From: JAADHY01 sp964428935
GTDB taxonomy: Bacteria; Planctomycetota; Planctomycetia; Planctomycetales; Planctomycetaceae
Assembly: GCA_964428935.1 (NCBI GenBank)
Contig: CAYSAG010000006.1
Coordinates: forward strand, 1-40,558
Length of the DNA: 40,558 nucleotides
Direction: 5' to 3'
Both the position numbers and the translations under genes were made by a program. The notes below the pieces were generated by a model. It saw nothing but the letters and a program-made list of their open reading frames with translations. It was not told the DNA's origin and searched no databases. This document shows positions 17,243 through 27,150 of this stretch, in pieces (the stretch's first letter is position 1; every line of letters begins with the position of its first letter).

Positions 17243-19120
17243 TCAGCGGTTCCGTCCGCTCAACAAGTCGTAGGTCGCCTCGCGCACTTTCGCTTCCCGC
17301 TCCGACAGCTCTTGAAGCTGCTGCAGCAGGTCCGGGTCGGTCGCCCGTTCCCCTTGGAGTAGCTTCCCAATTCGTTTGGTTCGACGGTTGATTCGCACCT
17401 GCAACGTTTTGAGCATTTTCAGCTCGGACAGCAGGTCCACCAAAGGCGGCTCGCCCGGCTGTTGCTGCTGTTGCTGCTGGTTTTGTTGCTGTTTCTGCAG
17501 GTCGGCCAGTTCTTTTTCCAAAGCGTCGAGCATTTCTTTCAGGGCGTCAATGATGTCCTGTTCAATCGACTGCGTCAGCGCGCCGACGTCGCTGCGTTCC
17601 AGCCGTCGGGTGACGGTTTCCATGTCTTGCCGCATGTCCTCGACGGCCTGGGGGAAGGCGACCGACGAGCCTTCGTCGCGCAGAAGCTGCAGCGCCCGGT
17701 CGGCTTCCAAGCCAATGGCGTTTTCGTCGAAAGACAGTTTACGAGCTCGTTCGTTGAAACTGGCGTCCCGGTCAGCGTCCGGCACCGAGCTCAGCTCGAC
17801 CGTCTGGTGGTAGACCAACTCTTGCATGGCCAGCATTTTTCGGAAGCGGGCCTCCAGGGCCGTCAGCAAGAGCCCCCGCTCCTCTTCCCGCAACTGACGC
17901 AGAATTTCCTCCAGCTTCTCTTTCGCTTCGACCAGCTTCCGGACGGCTTCGTCCTGGTGCTCCGACGCCTTCTGCCGCTGCTGCTCCTGCAACTTCCGCA
18001 AAGCCTCTTTCATTTGACGGTAGGCCTGCTCGAGCTGCTCGCGGCCGGGCGTCTGCCGCTGCAAGTCCGGCTGTTGCGGCTCGCTCTGCCCCGACGACGA
18101 GCCCTCACCACCCTGCGACGGACCGCTTTGCTCGCCGGCCTGGGGCGACGGCTGCGACCGCCCCTCTTGTTGCGAGCCCTTCGGGGGCTGCCCCGACTCA
18201 GACGGCTGCTGTCCCGACTTCCGGTTTTCCGAGCCGGACTGACCGGGCTGGGCTCCCTCTTGCGGCGACCGGTCCGACCGGTCACCTGGCTTTCGCGACT
18301 TGTCGTCTTGCGACGACGAGCCGCCTTGCTCTTCTTTGCCCGGCTTTCCGGCCGACGAGTCGCCGGCCTGCTCGGCCTGGTCGTGTTTTTGGATTTCGTC
18401 CAGCAGGCCTTTGGTTCGGTCGGCCACGCGCTGCTGCTTGCCGCGTGTCTGGTCGAGCGGTTCGCCGCGTTCGTTGGCTGCGCGGGCTTCTTTCTGTTCG
18501 CCAATCAGGCGTCCGACCTCGGCTAGCAATTTCTTCAACCGTTGCCGTTCCGCTTCCAGGCTGCTGCGGCGGTCTTCGCTTTGCAGCAGCTCCAACAGCG
18601 CCGTCAAGCTTTTAATCAGCTCGTCCTGTCGTTGGACGGCGTCGCCCAGCCGGCCCGTGGACAGCAATGAGACAATGCTCGTCATTTGCTCGCGAATTCG
18701 TTTTTCCTGGCTTTGGCCAATGGCTCGCACCAGCAGCTCGGCCCGGTCTGGGTCGGTCCGCCTCAAGTACTCGGCCAACTGCAGCAGGGTGGTCTCGAAG
18801 CGACGGTACCGGGCGGCAATGGCTTCCTGTTGAGCCGACAGGGGAAGACGCGGTTCGGCAGCGGTGGCGTCGGTCGTGCTGGCGGCGTCCGCGCCGGAGC
18901 GCTCCGCGCCGTTCGGCCGGTCTGAATTTGCCGGCTGGCCGCTCAAGCTCGACGCCGAACCGGCGGCTTCACGCTGCTCGGCGGACTGGGGGCCCGAAGC
19001 CGCAACTGGTGGAGCGGCGTTGGTCGGCAAGCAACGGAGGGCTCCGGCGAACAGGGCCAACAGCGCCAGCCGGGCCGCCCACGCTGTGCCGGAGTGTCGA
19101 TTTGGTTGTCGGACGCTCAT
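17243..19120 (-). CDS. Exported Gln-rich coiled-coil protein
   Basis: The 625-residue protein has a good ribosome-binding site (GGGAG) and a signal peptide (about 1-36, ending CLPTNAAPP). Two long helical regions with coiled-coil character flank a low-complexity core of Ser/Gln/Gly/Pro/Glu (about residues 235-350). The first is at about 85-235 (RRTDPDRAELLVRAIGQSQE), the second at about 350-560 (LEQAYRQMKEALRKLQEQQR). A run of glutamines occurs near the C-terminus (17459-17500 in the DNA, repeated CAG/CAA), before a final conserved-looking segment (LKMLKTLQVRINRRTKRIGK). No enzymatic motif is seen. It probably forms elongated oligomers in the periplasm as part of the MoxR-linked assembly. No family name can be given. 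Confidence 0.83.
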   Translation of the reverse strand: MSVRQPNRHSGTAWAARLALLALFAGALRCLPTNAAPPVAASGPQSAEQREAAGSASSLSGQPANSDRPNGAERSGADAASTTDATAAEPRLPLSAQQEAIAARYRRFETTLLQLAEYLRRTDPDRAELLVRAIGQSQEKRIREQMTSIVSLLSTGRLGDAVQRQDELIKSLTALLELLQSEDRRSSLEAERQRLKKLLAEVGRLIGEQKEARAANERGEPLDQTRGKQQRVADRTKGLLDEIQKHDQAEQAGDSSAGKPGKEEQGGSSSQDDKSRKPGDRSDRSPQEGAQPGQSGSENRKSGQQPSESGQPPKGSQQEGRSQPSPQAGEQSGPSQGGEGSSSGQSEPQQPDLQRQTPGREQLEQAYRQMKEALRKLQEQQRQKASEHQDEAVRKLVEAKEKLEEILRQLREEERGLLLTALEARFRKMLAMQELVYHQTVELSSVPDADRDASFNERARKLSFDENAIGLEADRALQLLRDEGSSVAFPQAVEDMRQDMETVTRRLERSDVGALTQSIEQDIIDALKEMLDALEKELADLQKQQQNQQQQQQQPGEPPLVDLLSELKMLKTLQVRINRRTKRIGKLLQGERATDPDLLQQLQELSEREAKVREATYDLLSGRNR

Positions 19121-19426
19121 GTTCGCCGCTCCCGCGCCGTTTCCAGTCGCTTCACTTCACCGCCCCTCGGGACTGGCCGGTCGAGTGTGAGAAAGGGCCT
19201 GCCGTTCCTTTTGTCCATTTTCGGCCATTCACGCTCGGTTTGCCAGACACTTTGTCCGGCCGCAGCCTGAGCAGACCGCCGTTCACGGACTGCTGGGCCG
19301 GCGCCGCGGTCGTCCCGCCGCGTGAGCGTCGCTGGCGGCCGGCAACGTTCGCCGCCGACGCCGTTCACCGGGACGCCGTCAAGCGGGAATGCCGGCAGGC
19401 CGTGGACGCCGTCAGGCCGTGGCGGT
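19121..19426. other. Largest gap inside the MoxR block
   Basis: These 306 bases separate two genes transcribed the same way. No gene is supported. The right half carries GACGCCGT several times between 19351 and 19410. The left half is less GC-rich and could hold a second promoter, but no convincing -35/-10 pair was found. No terminator is evident. Confidence 0.5.
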
Positions 19427-21943
19427 CTACTCCGGCTCCAGTCCCAGCCCTTTCAGCCGTTCAATGAGTCGTTTTTTGTGCTGCGACTTTGTTTTCTCGG
19501 CCAGCTGCTGCTGCTCTTTAATGATTGTTTTCAGTGCCTCCAGCACTTCCTGGAACGTCTCCAGTCGGTGCATTTCGTGCAGAACCTGCTCCAGGCGGCC
19601 AATGAGCGTGTCGAGTTGTTGAAGGCTGGTGCGGAGCGGCGGCTGGAGCGGTTGAGTGCCTTGGGCCGTCGCTTCCAGCAGCCGCAAACTGTCGTCCACC
19701 GACGGGAACAGGTTGGAGGTGGCGTCGTGCAGCGGAGCAATGATTCGTCGGTCCAGCCGCTCCAGCATTTGCGACGTTTCAATTCCGTTGTTGACGGCCT
19801 CGGCGCGAATGTCTTGAAACGCCGCTTCGATTTCGGCCGTTTCGTTGCTGCTCTTGCGGACCACTTGCAACGCCCGTTGCGAGCTGGCCGCAACGGCCTG
19901 CCGGACTCCTTGCGCCGACAAGGCACTGGCGTCGGACGTGCCGACGTCGGGCGCCGCCCCGCCGTCCGCCGTCGGGGTGGAAAGGTCTTTCTGCCGGGTC
20001 CGCAGCTCGCCCCGCACGTCCTTCAGTTCCTCCAGCACCTGCTCGAAACGCTGCCGCAGGTTCAGTTCCCGCTGGTACAGAATCGACAGCAACTCTTCCG
20101 TGGTGACGATTCGGAACGCGTACTTTTCGCCGTGCGAGACGTGCGGGCCGTTCAAGTTGTCGGCGTCTTCCGCGACGACCGTCAACGTCAGGTGCTGACC
20201 GACCTGCAGGTCCAGCGGACCGACCGGGAACCGCTCCACACCCGCGTCGCCGCCAATGGTCACTTCACGCGACAGCTCTTCGGGCGAGTGCTGAAAGGGG
20301 AAGTCGGTCCACTGCTCGGCGTCGTCCACTCGGTACTGGAACCGGACGGCGACCACACCGTTGTCGTCTCGCACGACGCCTTTGACGGGAACGACGGCCT
20401 TTCGAGTAATGGACGTGCCGACTCCCGCCAGTTCCGTCTCGACCACGGGCGGCTCGTCCGGGACGGCGTTGACGCGGAACCGGGCCGGCTCGGTGCTGAG
20501 AATTCCGTCGTCGTCTTCCAACGTCATTCGGACTTCGCAGTCCGGAGGCATGACGAAAGGACGCCCCAACGGACCGGTCAGCTTTTCGATTCGCTGCCGC
20601 GCCGCCTCCGTGGCCGCTCGGCTCAACACGAACGGCACCTGAAACCTTTGCCGGTCGCGGTCGACGAACTTTTGAGCCCGAGCGGCCGGGAGCGGCGTGG
20701 TTTGGACCACGTTGCCGTCGCGGTCGAATTGTTTCAAGACGGCCGACTGCACCCGTGGAGGCTTGTCGCTGGCCGCCGGCTTCTCCAGCCGCAGCTCCAG
20801 CTCCTGGTCGGCGAACTTCAGCCGGAGCGCCACCAGCGGCTTGTTGCACTGGCCACGCAAGACGAAAGCCGTTTCGGCGGGCAGCGAAATTTGGCGGCCG
20901 AGCAAGGGCACTCGGTCCCACTGACTGCCGTCAGCGGCTGGGACGGGCGAGGCCGGAGTTCGTCGCAGGTACTCGGGGTACCGGCAGTCCAGCCACACGC
21001 GGTCGACGTGCGGCGGCTCGACCAACGTCACGTGGTACGGCTTGCGGTTGGTGTAGTCGCCGCCGAAGACCCACAGGTCCAGGTCGTCGTACAGGTCGCC
21101 GAAAGCGTGGCGGAAGCGGGTGTCGTCCAGGCGGGAGCAGACGACGCGACCGCGCGAGCCTGTTCGTTGCACGCGGTAGGCCAACTCCACCAGGTCCGGC
21201 GTCTGCGATCCCCCAACCGGCTCGACGAGCACCGTCAGCGGTTCGCCCCGAGCGTGCTTGTACTCGTAGAACGTGCCGCGGTCCAGAAACTCCCGTTCTC
21301 GCTGACCGGTCTGGTCGAGTGCCTTCAGCCGCAGTCGGAACTGACGCTGCCAGTACTCGGGTTGCAGCTGCACGTAAGCTTGAACCCACCGCTGGGCCGA
21401 CGGGGGTTGGAGCGAAACGAAGACGCCGACCGAAGCGGTCAGGACGACGGCGGTCAGCGTGAGCCGGCCCAGGCGTTGCGTGGCGAACACGTCGGAGAGA
21501 CGCAACTGGGGCAAGACCTGCCGCAACTGCTGGACCGTTCGCTCCAGCATGGCTTGCGTCAGCGCGGGGACCGGCCCGTCCAACAGACGTGGCATTTCCA
21601 CCGCCGTAATGAGGCGGTCCTGCAACTGAGGAAACCGTCGCTCCAACAGCAGCGCCAGCGAGGGGTCTCGCAGACGACGGAACTGACGCAAGACGACGCG
21701 CTGGCAGAACAAACCGACCAGCAGGCACGCAGCCAACACGTCGAACGTCAGACGGAAGCCGCGGGGCAGTTCCAGCCGCGTCAGGTGGAAGTAGCTGGCG
21801 TCGAGGGTCAGACTGAGCCAGAACAGCAGGCAGGCGACAATGGCCAACCAGGCCAGTCCTTCGGCCAGCACGTAGCCGCGAATGCGGCGTCGCAGTTTGG
21901 CCAGCAGTTTTCGAATTTCGCGTGGGAGGTCGCGCTGTTGCAT
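19427..21943 (-). CDS. Large membrane-anchored protein of the MoxR operon (DUF4175-like layout)
   Basis: The 838-residue protein has a basic cytoplasmic start, membrane segments at about 27-48, 66-82 and 160-178, a large extracytoplasmic beta-rich part (about 185-690) and a helical, coiled-coil C-terminus (about 660-838, for example RQRFEQVLEELKDVRGELRT). The middle part contains segments typical of cadherin/fibronectin-like modules (RMTLEDDDGILSTEPARFRV and VPVKGVVRDDNGVVAVRFQY). The layout resembles DUF4175-type proteins seen near MoxR/VWA genes. That assignment is by architecture and not firm. ATG 21943 follows GGAAAACGGG, and the preceding VWA gene ends 47 bases earlier. It probably forms the membrane-spanning core or a partner of the VWA proteins. 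Confidence 0.83.
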   Translation of the reverse strand: MQQRDLPREIRKLLAKLRRRIRGYVLAEGLAWLAIVACLLFWLSLTLDASYFHLTRLELPRGFRLTFDVLAACLLVGLFCQRVVLRQFRRLRDPSLALLLERRFPQLQDRLITAVEMPRLLDGPVPALTQAMLERTVQQLRQVLPQLRLSDVFATQRLGRLTLTAVVLTASVGVFVSLQPPSAQRWVQAYVQLQPEYWQRQFRLRLKALDQTGQREREFLDRGTFYEYKHARGEPLTVLVEPVGGSQTPDLVELAYRVQRTGSRGRVVCSRLDDTRFRHAFGDLYDDLDLWVFGGDYTNRKPYHVTLVEPPHVDRVWLDCRYPEYLRRTPASPVPAADGSQWDRVPLLGRQISLPAETAFVLRGQCNKPLVALRLKFADQELELRLEKPAASDKPPRVQSAVLKQFDRDGNVVQTTPLPAARAQKFVDRDRQRFQVPFVLSRAATEAARQRIEKLTGPLGRPFVMPPDCEVRMTLEDDDGILSTEPARFRVNAVPDEPPVVETELAGVGTSITRKAVVPVKGVVRDDNGVVAVRFQYRVDDAEQWTDFPFQHSPEELSREVTIGGDAGVERFPVGPLDLQVGQHLTLTVVAEDADNLNGPHVSHGEKYAFRIVTTEELLSILYQRELNLRQRFEQVLEELKDVRGELRTRQKDLSTPTADGGAAPDVGTSDASALSAQGVRQAVAASSQRALQVVRKSSNETAEIEAAFQDIRAEAVNNGIETSQMLERLDRRIIAPLHDATSNLFPSVDDSLRLLEATAQGTQPLQPPLRTSLQQLDTLIGRLEQVLHEMHRLETFQEVLEALKTIIKEQQQLAEKTKSQHKKRLIERLKGLGLEPE

Positions 21944-21990
21944 GTTCGACCCGTTTTCCGTTCAGCGGCCAGTACAGCCTCGTGGTCCGC

Positions 21991-24621
21991 TCAGGCCAGC
22001 TTCAACAGCTTGCGCGTCAGCCACTCCAGCGACAGCAGCAAAACCAACGTCAGCAGGACCCACGGTCGGTCCCACAAAGTTTCCAGTCGGTCGTTGACCA
22101 GCGACTCCTCGCTGTGGTTCGGCAGCAGCTGAGGGACTTTTTCCAGAGCGTCTTCAATGGGAACGTACGCTCCACCCGTGCCGGCCACCAGCTCGCGCAG
22201 AAGTTGGACGTTCTGACGAGCCTGGTCGGTTTCGCGGTTCGGCAGGACGACGTCGATTTTTCGCGAGAGCACGTCCCGCGACTGAGGAACGGGAACTTCA
22301 ATGCGGTACGTTCCGGGCAGGGCTGCGCGGAACGTGCCGACGTACTGTCCGGGGTTCGTCTTGTCCGGCAGCAGACGCAGCTCCGGCTGCAACGGCTTGC
22401 CCGCCGGAGTAAACACCTCGGCGGCGACCGACGGGGCCTCCAGGGGACGAAACTGAGGGTCCAGCAGTTGAGCCCGCACGGTGACGGTCTGGCCGAGCTG
22501 GTACTCGGTGCGTTCCAGCAGCAACAACCCGCGAGCCGTTCCGCGCTGCATTCGAGCCTGACCGACCTTGCGCACCAGTTTGGTCCACAGCCGGTCGTAG
22601 TAGTCTTCGGAAAGGGCTCGCAGCCGCCAGAACTCCGGCGAACCCAGGTACAACACCTGGCCGGAACCGTAGAACTGCGAGGCAATCAGAATGGGAGGTC
22701 CCTGTTCGGTCTGAGCCCGAGGGTCGGTGTGGTAGGCGTACACCGTCGCTCCTGCCTTCGCTCCACTGGTCGGGTAGCAGCGGTAAATACCCGGGAACTT
22801 TTTCCACACGGCCAGAGCGGCGTAGGGGTCGTCGGTCACTTGCAAGAAGTCGGCTTCGCGTCCGGCTTGAGTGAACCGAATGGGCCACGCCTGCCGTGAC
22901 TCGTTCGCCAATTGGTACTCCAGCAAAAACGGCGTCAGCACTACCGGGTACAGGTCGAGCACCGGCTTCAGGCTGCGCTGGCCGCCGGCCAACTGCGGCG
23001 TGTAAATGTCTCCGGCTACCAGAATCAAGCCGCCGGACTGACTGAAGACCCAGTCGACCAGCGTCTTCAGACCTTCGGGCGGAATGCGGGTCCAGTCCGG
23101 GTCGAAGGCAACCAGCACGTCGTACTGGAAGAGTTCTTCCCGAGTGGAGGGGAAGGCCGTCAGCACCCGGTCGGCGTCCTGGCTGACGGCCGTGCCCGGG
23201 TCGACCGTCTGAAGCCACACGTCCAGCTCGACCGACGAGTGCCGAAAGAGCATGTTCCGGACGAACCGGTACTCCCGCATTGGGCCGCCCGCCACCAGCA
23301 GAACGCGCAGCTTGCGGTCGACCACGTTGACCGTCTTCGTCCGCTGGTTGTCGTCCGTGTTCAGCTCCACAACGTTCGGGGCCGAAACCCGCACCGTGTA
23401 CTCCACCTCGCCAGCCACGCCGGGGTTCAGTTGGAAACGCACCTCCGCCGGCACCCCGTCGCCGCTCAGACTGACCGGTCGGCTTTCGAGCAAAGTCGGC
23501 TCGGCCACGTCCGGCGTTTTCTGAAGAAGCTCCACCGTCACCGACGTTCTTCCCACACCGGTTCCTTGCACGAAGGCCGACAAGTCGAACGGGTCTCCCA
23601 GTTGGACGTCGGTTGGCGCCTGCAGGCTGGCAATGGCAATGTTCGCCGGTTCCTCCAGCGTGCCGACGCCCACGGCCACCAGTCGGGTGCGCGACGCTTC
23701 CGCAGCCGCCCGAGCCGTCGACGGGTCCAGGCCCGCGTTCGAGGCTCCGTCGGTCAACACCACGACACCCGACAACGTCCGCCCGCTGACTTGCCGAAGC
23801 AGTTCGAGCACCGCTTCTCCCAGCCGCGTCTCCGCTCCCACCGGTTGCAACTGCTGCACCCACTCCGTAGTCGACGAACCGTTTCGCTCGGACGCCGCTG
23901 CGGTGGAACTGGAACCGCCGGACGGCGAGCCTGTGCCGGACGGCGAACCCGTCCCCGCGTCCGGCTCAGCGGGCGAACGGCCGCTGGACGACCAGCGGCT
24001 CGGCCCGGCCGTGCCCGACGCAGGCCGGCTCGTGCCCGTTGCGCTCGCCACCGACGTCTGGCCGCCGTGACCGGCCGGCGGGAAAACCCGCAGCGGCCCG
24101 ACCAGCTTCGAGTCGAACGCGTAGACGCTGACTTGGTGCGTTTGCTGCAGACGGCGGAGCAGGCCCTGCTCGAGCAGCAACTGCCGAACGGCCTCGGCTC
24201 GCGTCAAAGAGGCCCCGTCGCCGTTCGAACCGCTCGGTTCGCCGGCTGCACCGCTGGAAGCGGGCGACTGCGTTGGCGAACGAGCGGGCAGTTGCATGGA
24301 CAGCGAGCGGTCCACGAGCAGAACGACGCGGGACGGCTGAAACTGCAACTTCTGAGTCCGCCGTTGTGGGTTCAAAGCCACGACGGCCAGAGCGGCCAGC
24401 ACGGTCAAACGCAGTGCGGTCAGCCACACCCGCCAGCCCACCGGCAGTTCGACCGTGTCGCGTCGGTAAAGCCACACGCAGTAGGCCGTGACGGCCACGA
24501 CCAGCAAGACGGCCGCAGTCCAGCCGAACGGCGTCTCCGGCCAACTCCATTCGTAGACCGTGCGCGCCGCGGTTTGCTGCGCCAGCAGGAAACTCAAGTT
24601 GTTCGCCCCAATGCCGTTCAT
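21991..24621 (-). CDS. Membrane VWA protein with glutamine-amidotransferase-like domain
   Basis: The 876-residue protein starts at ATG 24621, which overlaps the TGA of the upstream gene (ATGA), so translation is coupled. Membrane segments lie at about 34-52 and 66-84. A von Willebrand A domain follows, with the metal-site motif DRSLS at 104-108 and, further on, VVVLTDGASNAG. An insert rich in Ser/Gly/Pro lies inside the VWA domain. The second half has a class I glutamine-amidotransferase-like fold (RVLLVAGGPMREYRFVRNML, YDVLVAFDPDW, SGGLILVAGDIYTP) without an obvious catalytic Cys/His/Glu set. A last hydrophobic helix precedes the C-terminus. By family knowledge such proteins work with MoxR ATPases. 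The frame is open far upstream of 24621, but that stretch is antisense to none and overlaps the preceding gene, so it is not used. Confidence 0.9.
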   Translation of the reverse strand: MNGIGANNLSFLLAQQTAARTVYEWSWPETPFGWTAAVLLVVAVTAYCVWLYRRDTVELPVGWRVWLTALRLTVLAALAVVALNPQRRTQKLQFQPSRVVLLVDRSLSMQLPARSPTQSPASSGAAGEPSGSNGDGASLTRAEAVRQLLLEQGLLRRLQQTHQVSVYAFDSKLVGPLRVFPPAGHGGQTSVASATGTSRPASGTAGPSRWSSSGRSPAEPDAGTGSPSGTGSPSGGSSSTAAASERNGSSTTEWVQQLQPVGAETRLGEAVLELLRQVSGRTLSGVVVLTDGASNAGLDPSTARAAAEASRTRLVAVGVGTLEEPANIAIASLQAPTDVQLGDPFDLSAFVQGTGVGRTSVTVELLQKTPDVAEPTLLESRPVSLSGDGVPAEVRFQLNPGVAGEVEYTVRVSAPNVVELNTDDNQRTKTVNVVDRKLRVLLVAGGPMREYRFVRNMLFRHSSVELDVWLQTVDPGTAVSQDADRVLTAFPSTREELFQYDVLVAFDPDWTRIPPEGLKTLVDWVFSQSGGLILVAGDIYTPQLAGGQRSLKPVLDLYPVVLTPFLLEYQLANESRQAWPIRFTQAGREADFLQVTDDPYAALAVWKKFPGIYRCYPTSGAKAGATVYAYHTDPRAQTEQGPPILIASQFYGSGQVLYLGSPEFWRLRALSEDYYDRLWTKLVRKVGQARMQRGTARGLLLLERTEYQLGQTVTVRAQLLDPQFRPLEAPSVAAEVFTPAGKPLQPELRLLPDKTNPGQYVGTFRAALPGTYRIEVPVPQSRDVLSRKIDVVLPNRETDQARQNVQLLRELVAGTGGAYVPIEDALEKVPQLLPNHSEESLVNDRLETLWDRPWVLLTLVLLLSLEWLTRKLLKLA

Positions 24622-27074
24622 GCCTGGTGTGCCAACGCGGACTGGTCGGCTGTCTGGTTCGAGCGGCCTGTTTCTTCTGGGCGGCTTGGGCCGAGTGGCC
24701 CGCTGCGTCCGGTCCGGACGCCGCCGTCCCGCAAGTGGTAGCTGGCGTGCCAGGCCAGCGCTTGCTCCGACACCAGCAAGACCAACAACAACACCAGCAG
24801 CAGGTTTCGCACTTCCTGCCCGGCGGCCCGACCCGTCAGCCACTGCAAGTCGCCCGGTTCTTGAATGCGAGCCGGCAAGTTGCCCAGCAGGGCTCGCAGG
24901 TCCCGTTCCGACAGAACCCGCAGCTCGCTTTCGGCCGCAGGGAAGTTGTAGGCAAACCAACGCTGTTCGGTTTGGCCGTCGTGCCGCGTCAGGCGAGCCA
25001 CGTAAATGCCGGGCGTGTCCGTGTCGGTGAACTCGGCCAGCAGCCGAACGGGTTGTTGGGAGCGGGCGTCTGTGGAACGGCCCGGCGGCGAGTCGGCGGG
25101 GAGCGTCGCGTTGGGGCGGGCCGGCCTGTTCGGTGCCTTCGGCGAGGTGCTCGAGCCGGCACGCGCGGCGGCTCGGCTCGGCGCTCCGCGGCCGGTGGTC
25201 AGTGGAGCGGCGTTGATTCGCACGACGCGTTGTCCGGCCAGTTCGGGTGTCGTCAGCTCGACCACGTCGCGGAACTCGGACGGGTCCAACTCCAGCCGAA
25301 TCGGCTCGCCCACAACTCGCTGCGGCAACGCTCGGTCCGGCCGAGCAATGTACTTTTGCAGCTCCAACTGAACGACGACAAAGCTGGCGTACAAAGCCAG
25401 GTTGTTCCACGTGGGGCCGCACGTGCTGGTGCACACGACCACCCGGCCGGCTCCGTAACGTCGTTCCAGCAGGAACGGGTCGCCGTTTCGCAGGCTGGCC
25501 AGTGTGCGCGTGCCGTCGGCTCGGCGCTGGTCGTCCCGCTGCCAACCGTCCGCTGGTGGGAAGTACCGGTAGACCCGCGTCACTTCAATGTACGGGTTCT
25601 CCTGGCCGGCAAAGACGCGGAAAATCGGGTGGTCGGTCAGCTTGAGGTCCGGCTCGGTCGTACCGGCCAGCCGAGGCGGAAGCGACTTGGGAGCTCGAGC
25701 CAGCGGCAGCGGAAACAGCCCTTGACCGCCGTGCCACAGCACGTCGTTGTAGAAGTCGGCGTTGACCTGGTCGCCCAGGAAGACGGCCAGTCCGCCCCCT
25801 TCGGCCACGTAACGCTGCAGGGCCTGCAGCGCGCCGGTCGGCAGCTCGGCCACGTTCAACAAGTAGACGCTTTGGTACTGACTCAGGTCCGCCTGGCGCA
25901 AGTAGTCCACCAGTTCAATTCGCGGGGCGTAGCCGGTGACGCGTGGGTCGGCGGCCAGAGCGTCGGCCAGGTACTCGGCGTCGTGCTGTCCGGGAGCGCC
26001 TTGCACAATGAGCACGCGGTTGACGGGCGAAACGTCCACCGCCAGGAAGCAGGTGTTGTCTTCAATCAAAGCGTCGCCGGCCAGGGCCACGTCGACTTCG
26101 TGCGGGCCCGGCTGTTCGAAGACCAAGTCGAACTCTCGCTCGACTTCCGCTCCCGGCTCGACCGACTCGAACTGAACCGTCAGCGGCAACTTCTGGTGGT
26201 CTTGGCTCACCGTCAGCCTCACGTTCCGGGCCACTTGTGTGCCGAAGTTCTTGACGCGAACCTTCAGTCGCAACGGCACGCCGGCCGCAGCCACTTGCAC
26301 GTCGCCGGTCAAACCGACAACGGACAGGTTGGAGTGGCCGGACGGCACAACCGGCACCAGGTTCAGGTGGACGCCCGAGTCGTGGAGGCCTTGCAAGGTG
26401 TCGACCAGGGCCCGCTGGTCTTGCCAGTCGACGCGTCGAAAGTCCGACAGCACGTGCAGGTGTTTGACCGAGGTGCGGTCGGTGCTGAGCAGCCGGCCGG
26501 CGGCTTCCAACGCGGCCTCCAGCGACAGCCGCCGGTGCGTGCAGCGCAGGTTCTCCAGCCGCGTCTGCAGTTCTTGCCAGAAAAGGTCGTCCACGTCGCG
26601 TTCCGAGAACAGCGGCTGCTGCGGGTTGGAAAGCAGAATGAGCGAGAAGCGTTGAGTGCCCGGACGGCGAGCGCCCTCCTGCACCAGCTGACGAACGACG
26701 TTCAACGCTCGTTCGAACGCCGTCTGGTCGCCCCAACGGTCACGCATGGAGCCGCTGTCGTCCAGCACGACGACGTGGTGCACCCGGGCTCCGCGCAAAA
26801 GCGACAGTTGCAGCGGGTCGAGAACGAGGCGAGCGACCAGGGCGACCAGGACCGCCACAATCAAGACCCGCAGCAACAAAAGCAGAAGCTGCTCCAGCAA
26901 AATCCGCCGCCGGTTCCGCTTCTGACTTTGCAGCAAGAATTCCATTGCGGCGAACCGGACCACGCGAAACCGCAGCCGGTTAATCAGGTGAATCAAGACC
27001 GGCGCAGCCACCAGCGCCGCGCCCCAAGGCACGTAAGCGGAGTGGACGAAGTACTGGGCCAGCCAGGTTTCCAT
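24618..27074 (-). CDS. BatA-like membrane VWA protein
   Basis: The 818-residue protein has the N-terminal BatA module: the segment AALVAAPVLIHLINRLRFRV, then a second membrane helix (about 62-86), then a VWA domain with the metal-site motif DDSGS (105-109). The large remaining part has beta-sandwich segments (CARDB-like, VKNFGTQVARNVRLTVSQDH), a glutamine-amidotransferase-like region (RVLIVQGAPGQHDAEYLADA, YVAEGGGLAVFLGDQVNADF) and a C-terminal membrane helix (LLLVLLLVLLVSEQALAW). BatA-type proteins are thought to be anchored in the cytoplasmic membrane and to interact with MoxR. The order moxR-DUF58-BatA-like supports this. The next gene encodes a protein of similar design, so the two may form a heteromeric complex. 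The ribosome-binding site at 27074 is weak. Confidence 0.9.
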   Translation of the reverse strand: METWLAQYFVHSAYVPWGAALVAAPVLIHLINRLRFRVVRFAAMEFLLQSQKRNRRRILLEQLLLLLLRVLIVAVLVALVARLVLDPLQLSLLRGARVHHVVVLDDSGSMRDRWGDQTAFERALNVVRQLVQEGARRPGTQRFSLILLSNPQQPLFSERDVDDLFWQELQTRLENLRCTHRRLSLEAALEAAGRLLSTDRTSVKHLHVLSDFRRVDWQDQRALVDTLQGLHDSGVHLNLVPVVPSGHSNLSVVGLTGDVQVAAAGVPLRLKVRVKNFGTQVARNVRLTVSQDHQKLPLTVQFESVEPGAEVEREFDLVFEQPGPHEVDVALAGDALIEDNTCFLAVDVSPVNRVLIVQGAPGQHDAEYLADALAADPRVTGYAPRIELVDYLRQADLSQYQSVYLLNVAELPTGALQALQRYVAEGGGLAVFLGDQVNADFYNDVLWHGGQGLFPLPLARAPKSLPPRLAGTTEPDLKLTDHPIFRVFAGQENPYIEVTRVYRYFPPADGWQRDDQRRADGTRTLASLRNGDPFLLERRYGAGRVVVCTSTCGPTWNNLALYASFVVVQLELQKYIARPDRALPQRVVGEPIRLELDPSEFRDVVELTTPELAGQRVVRINAAPLTTGRGAPSRAAARAGSSTSPKAPNRPARPNATLPADSPPGRSTDARSQQPVRLLAEFTDTDTPGIYVARLTRHDGQTEQRWFAYNFPAAESELRVLSERDLRALLGNLPARIQEPGDLQWLTGRAAGQEVRNLLLVLLLVLLVSEQALAWHASYHLRDGGVRTGRSGPLGPSRPEETGRSNQTADQSALAHQA

Positions 27075-27150
27075 GCGAACCGGTTCGTTGTTGCTTTGGC
27101 CTTCTGACCAGTTGCCGTCCGACGGCTGTCGGGCCGTGGCGTGTCTTCTG

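Noticed and set aside
19322..22132. 936-codon forward open frame antisense to the large membrane protein and its neighbours
   Set aside because: Its translation is Arg/Gln/Val-rich without any family motif, and the reverse strand carries a clear operon gene. The open frame is a by-product of codon bias.
24622..25545. Upstream extension of the second VWA gene by about 300 codons
   Set aside because: It overlaps the BatA-like coding sequence in another frame and lacks protein-like composition. The ATGA overlap at 24618-24621 gives a natural start.
24627..27107. 826-codon forward open frame antisense to the BatA-like gene
   Set aside because: Same reason: no motif, and the reverse-strand protein has intact BatA and VWA signatures.
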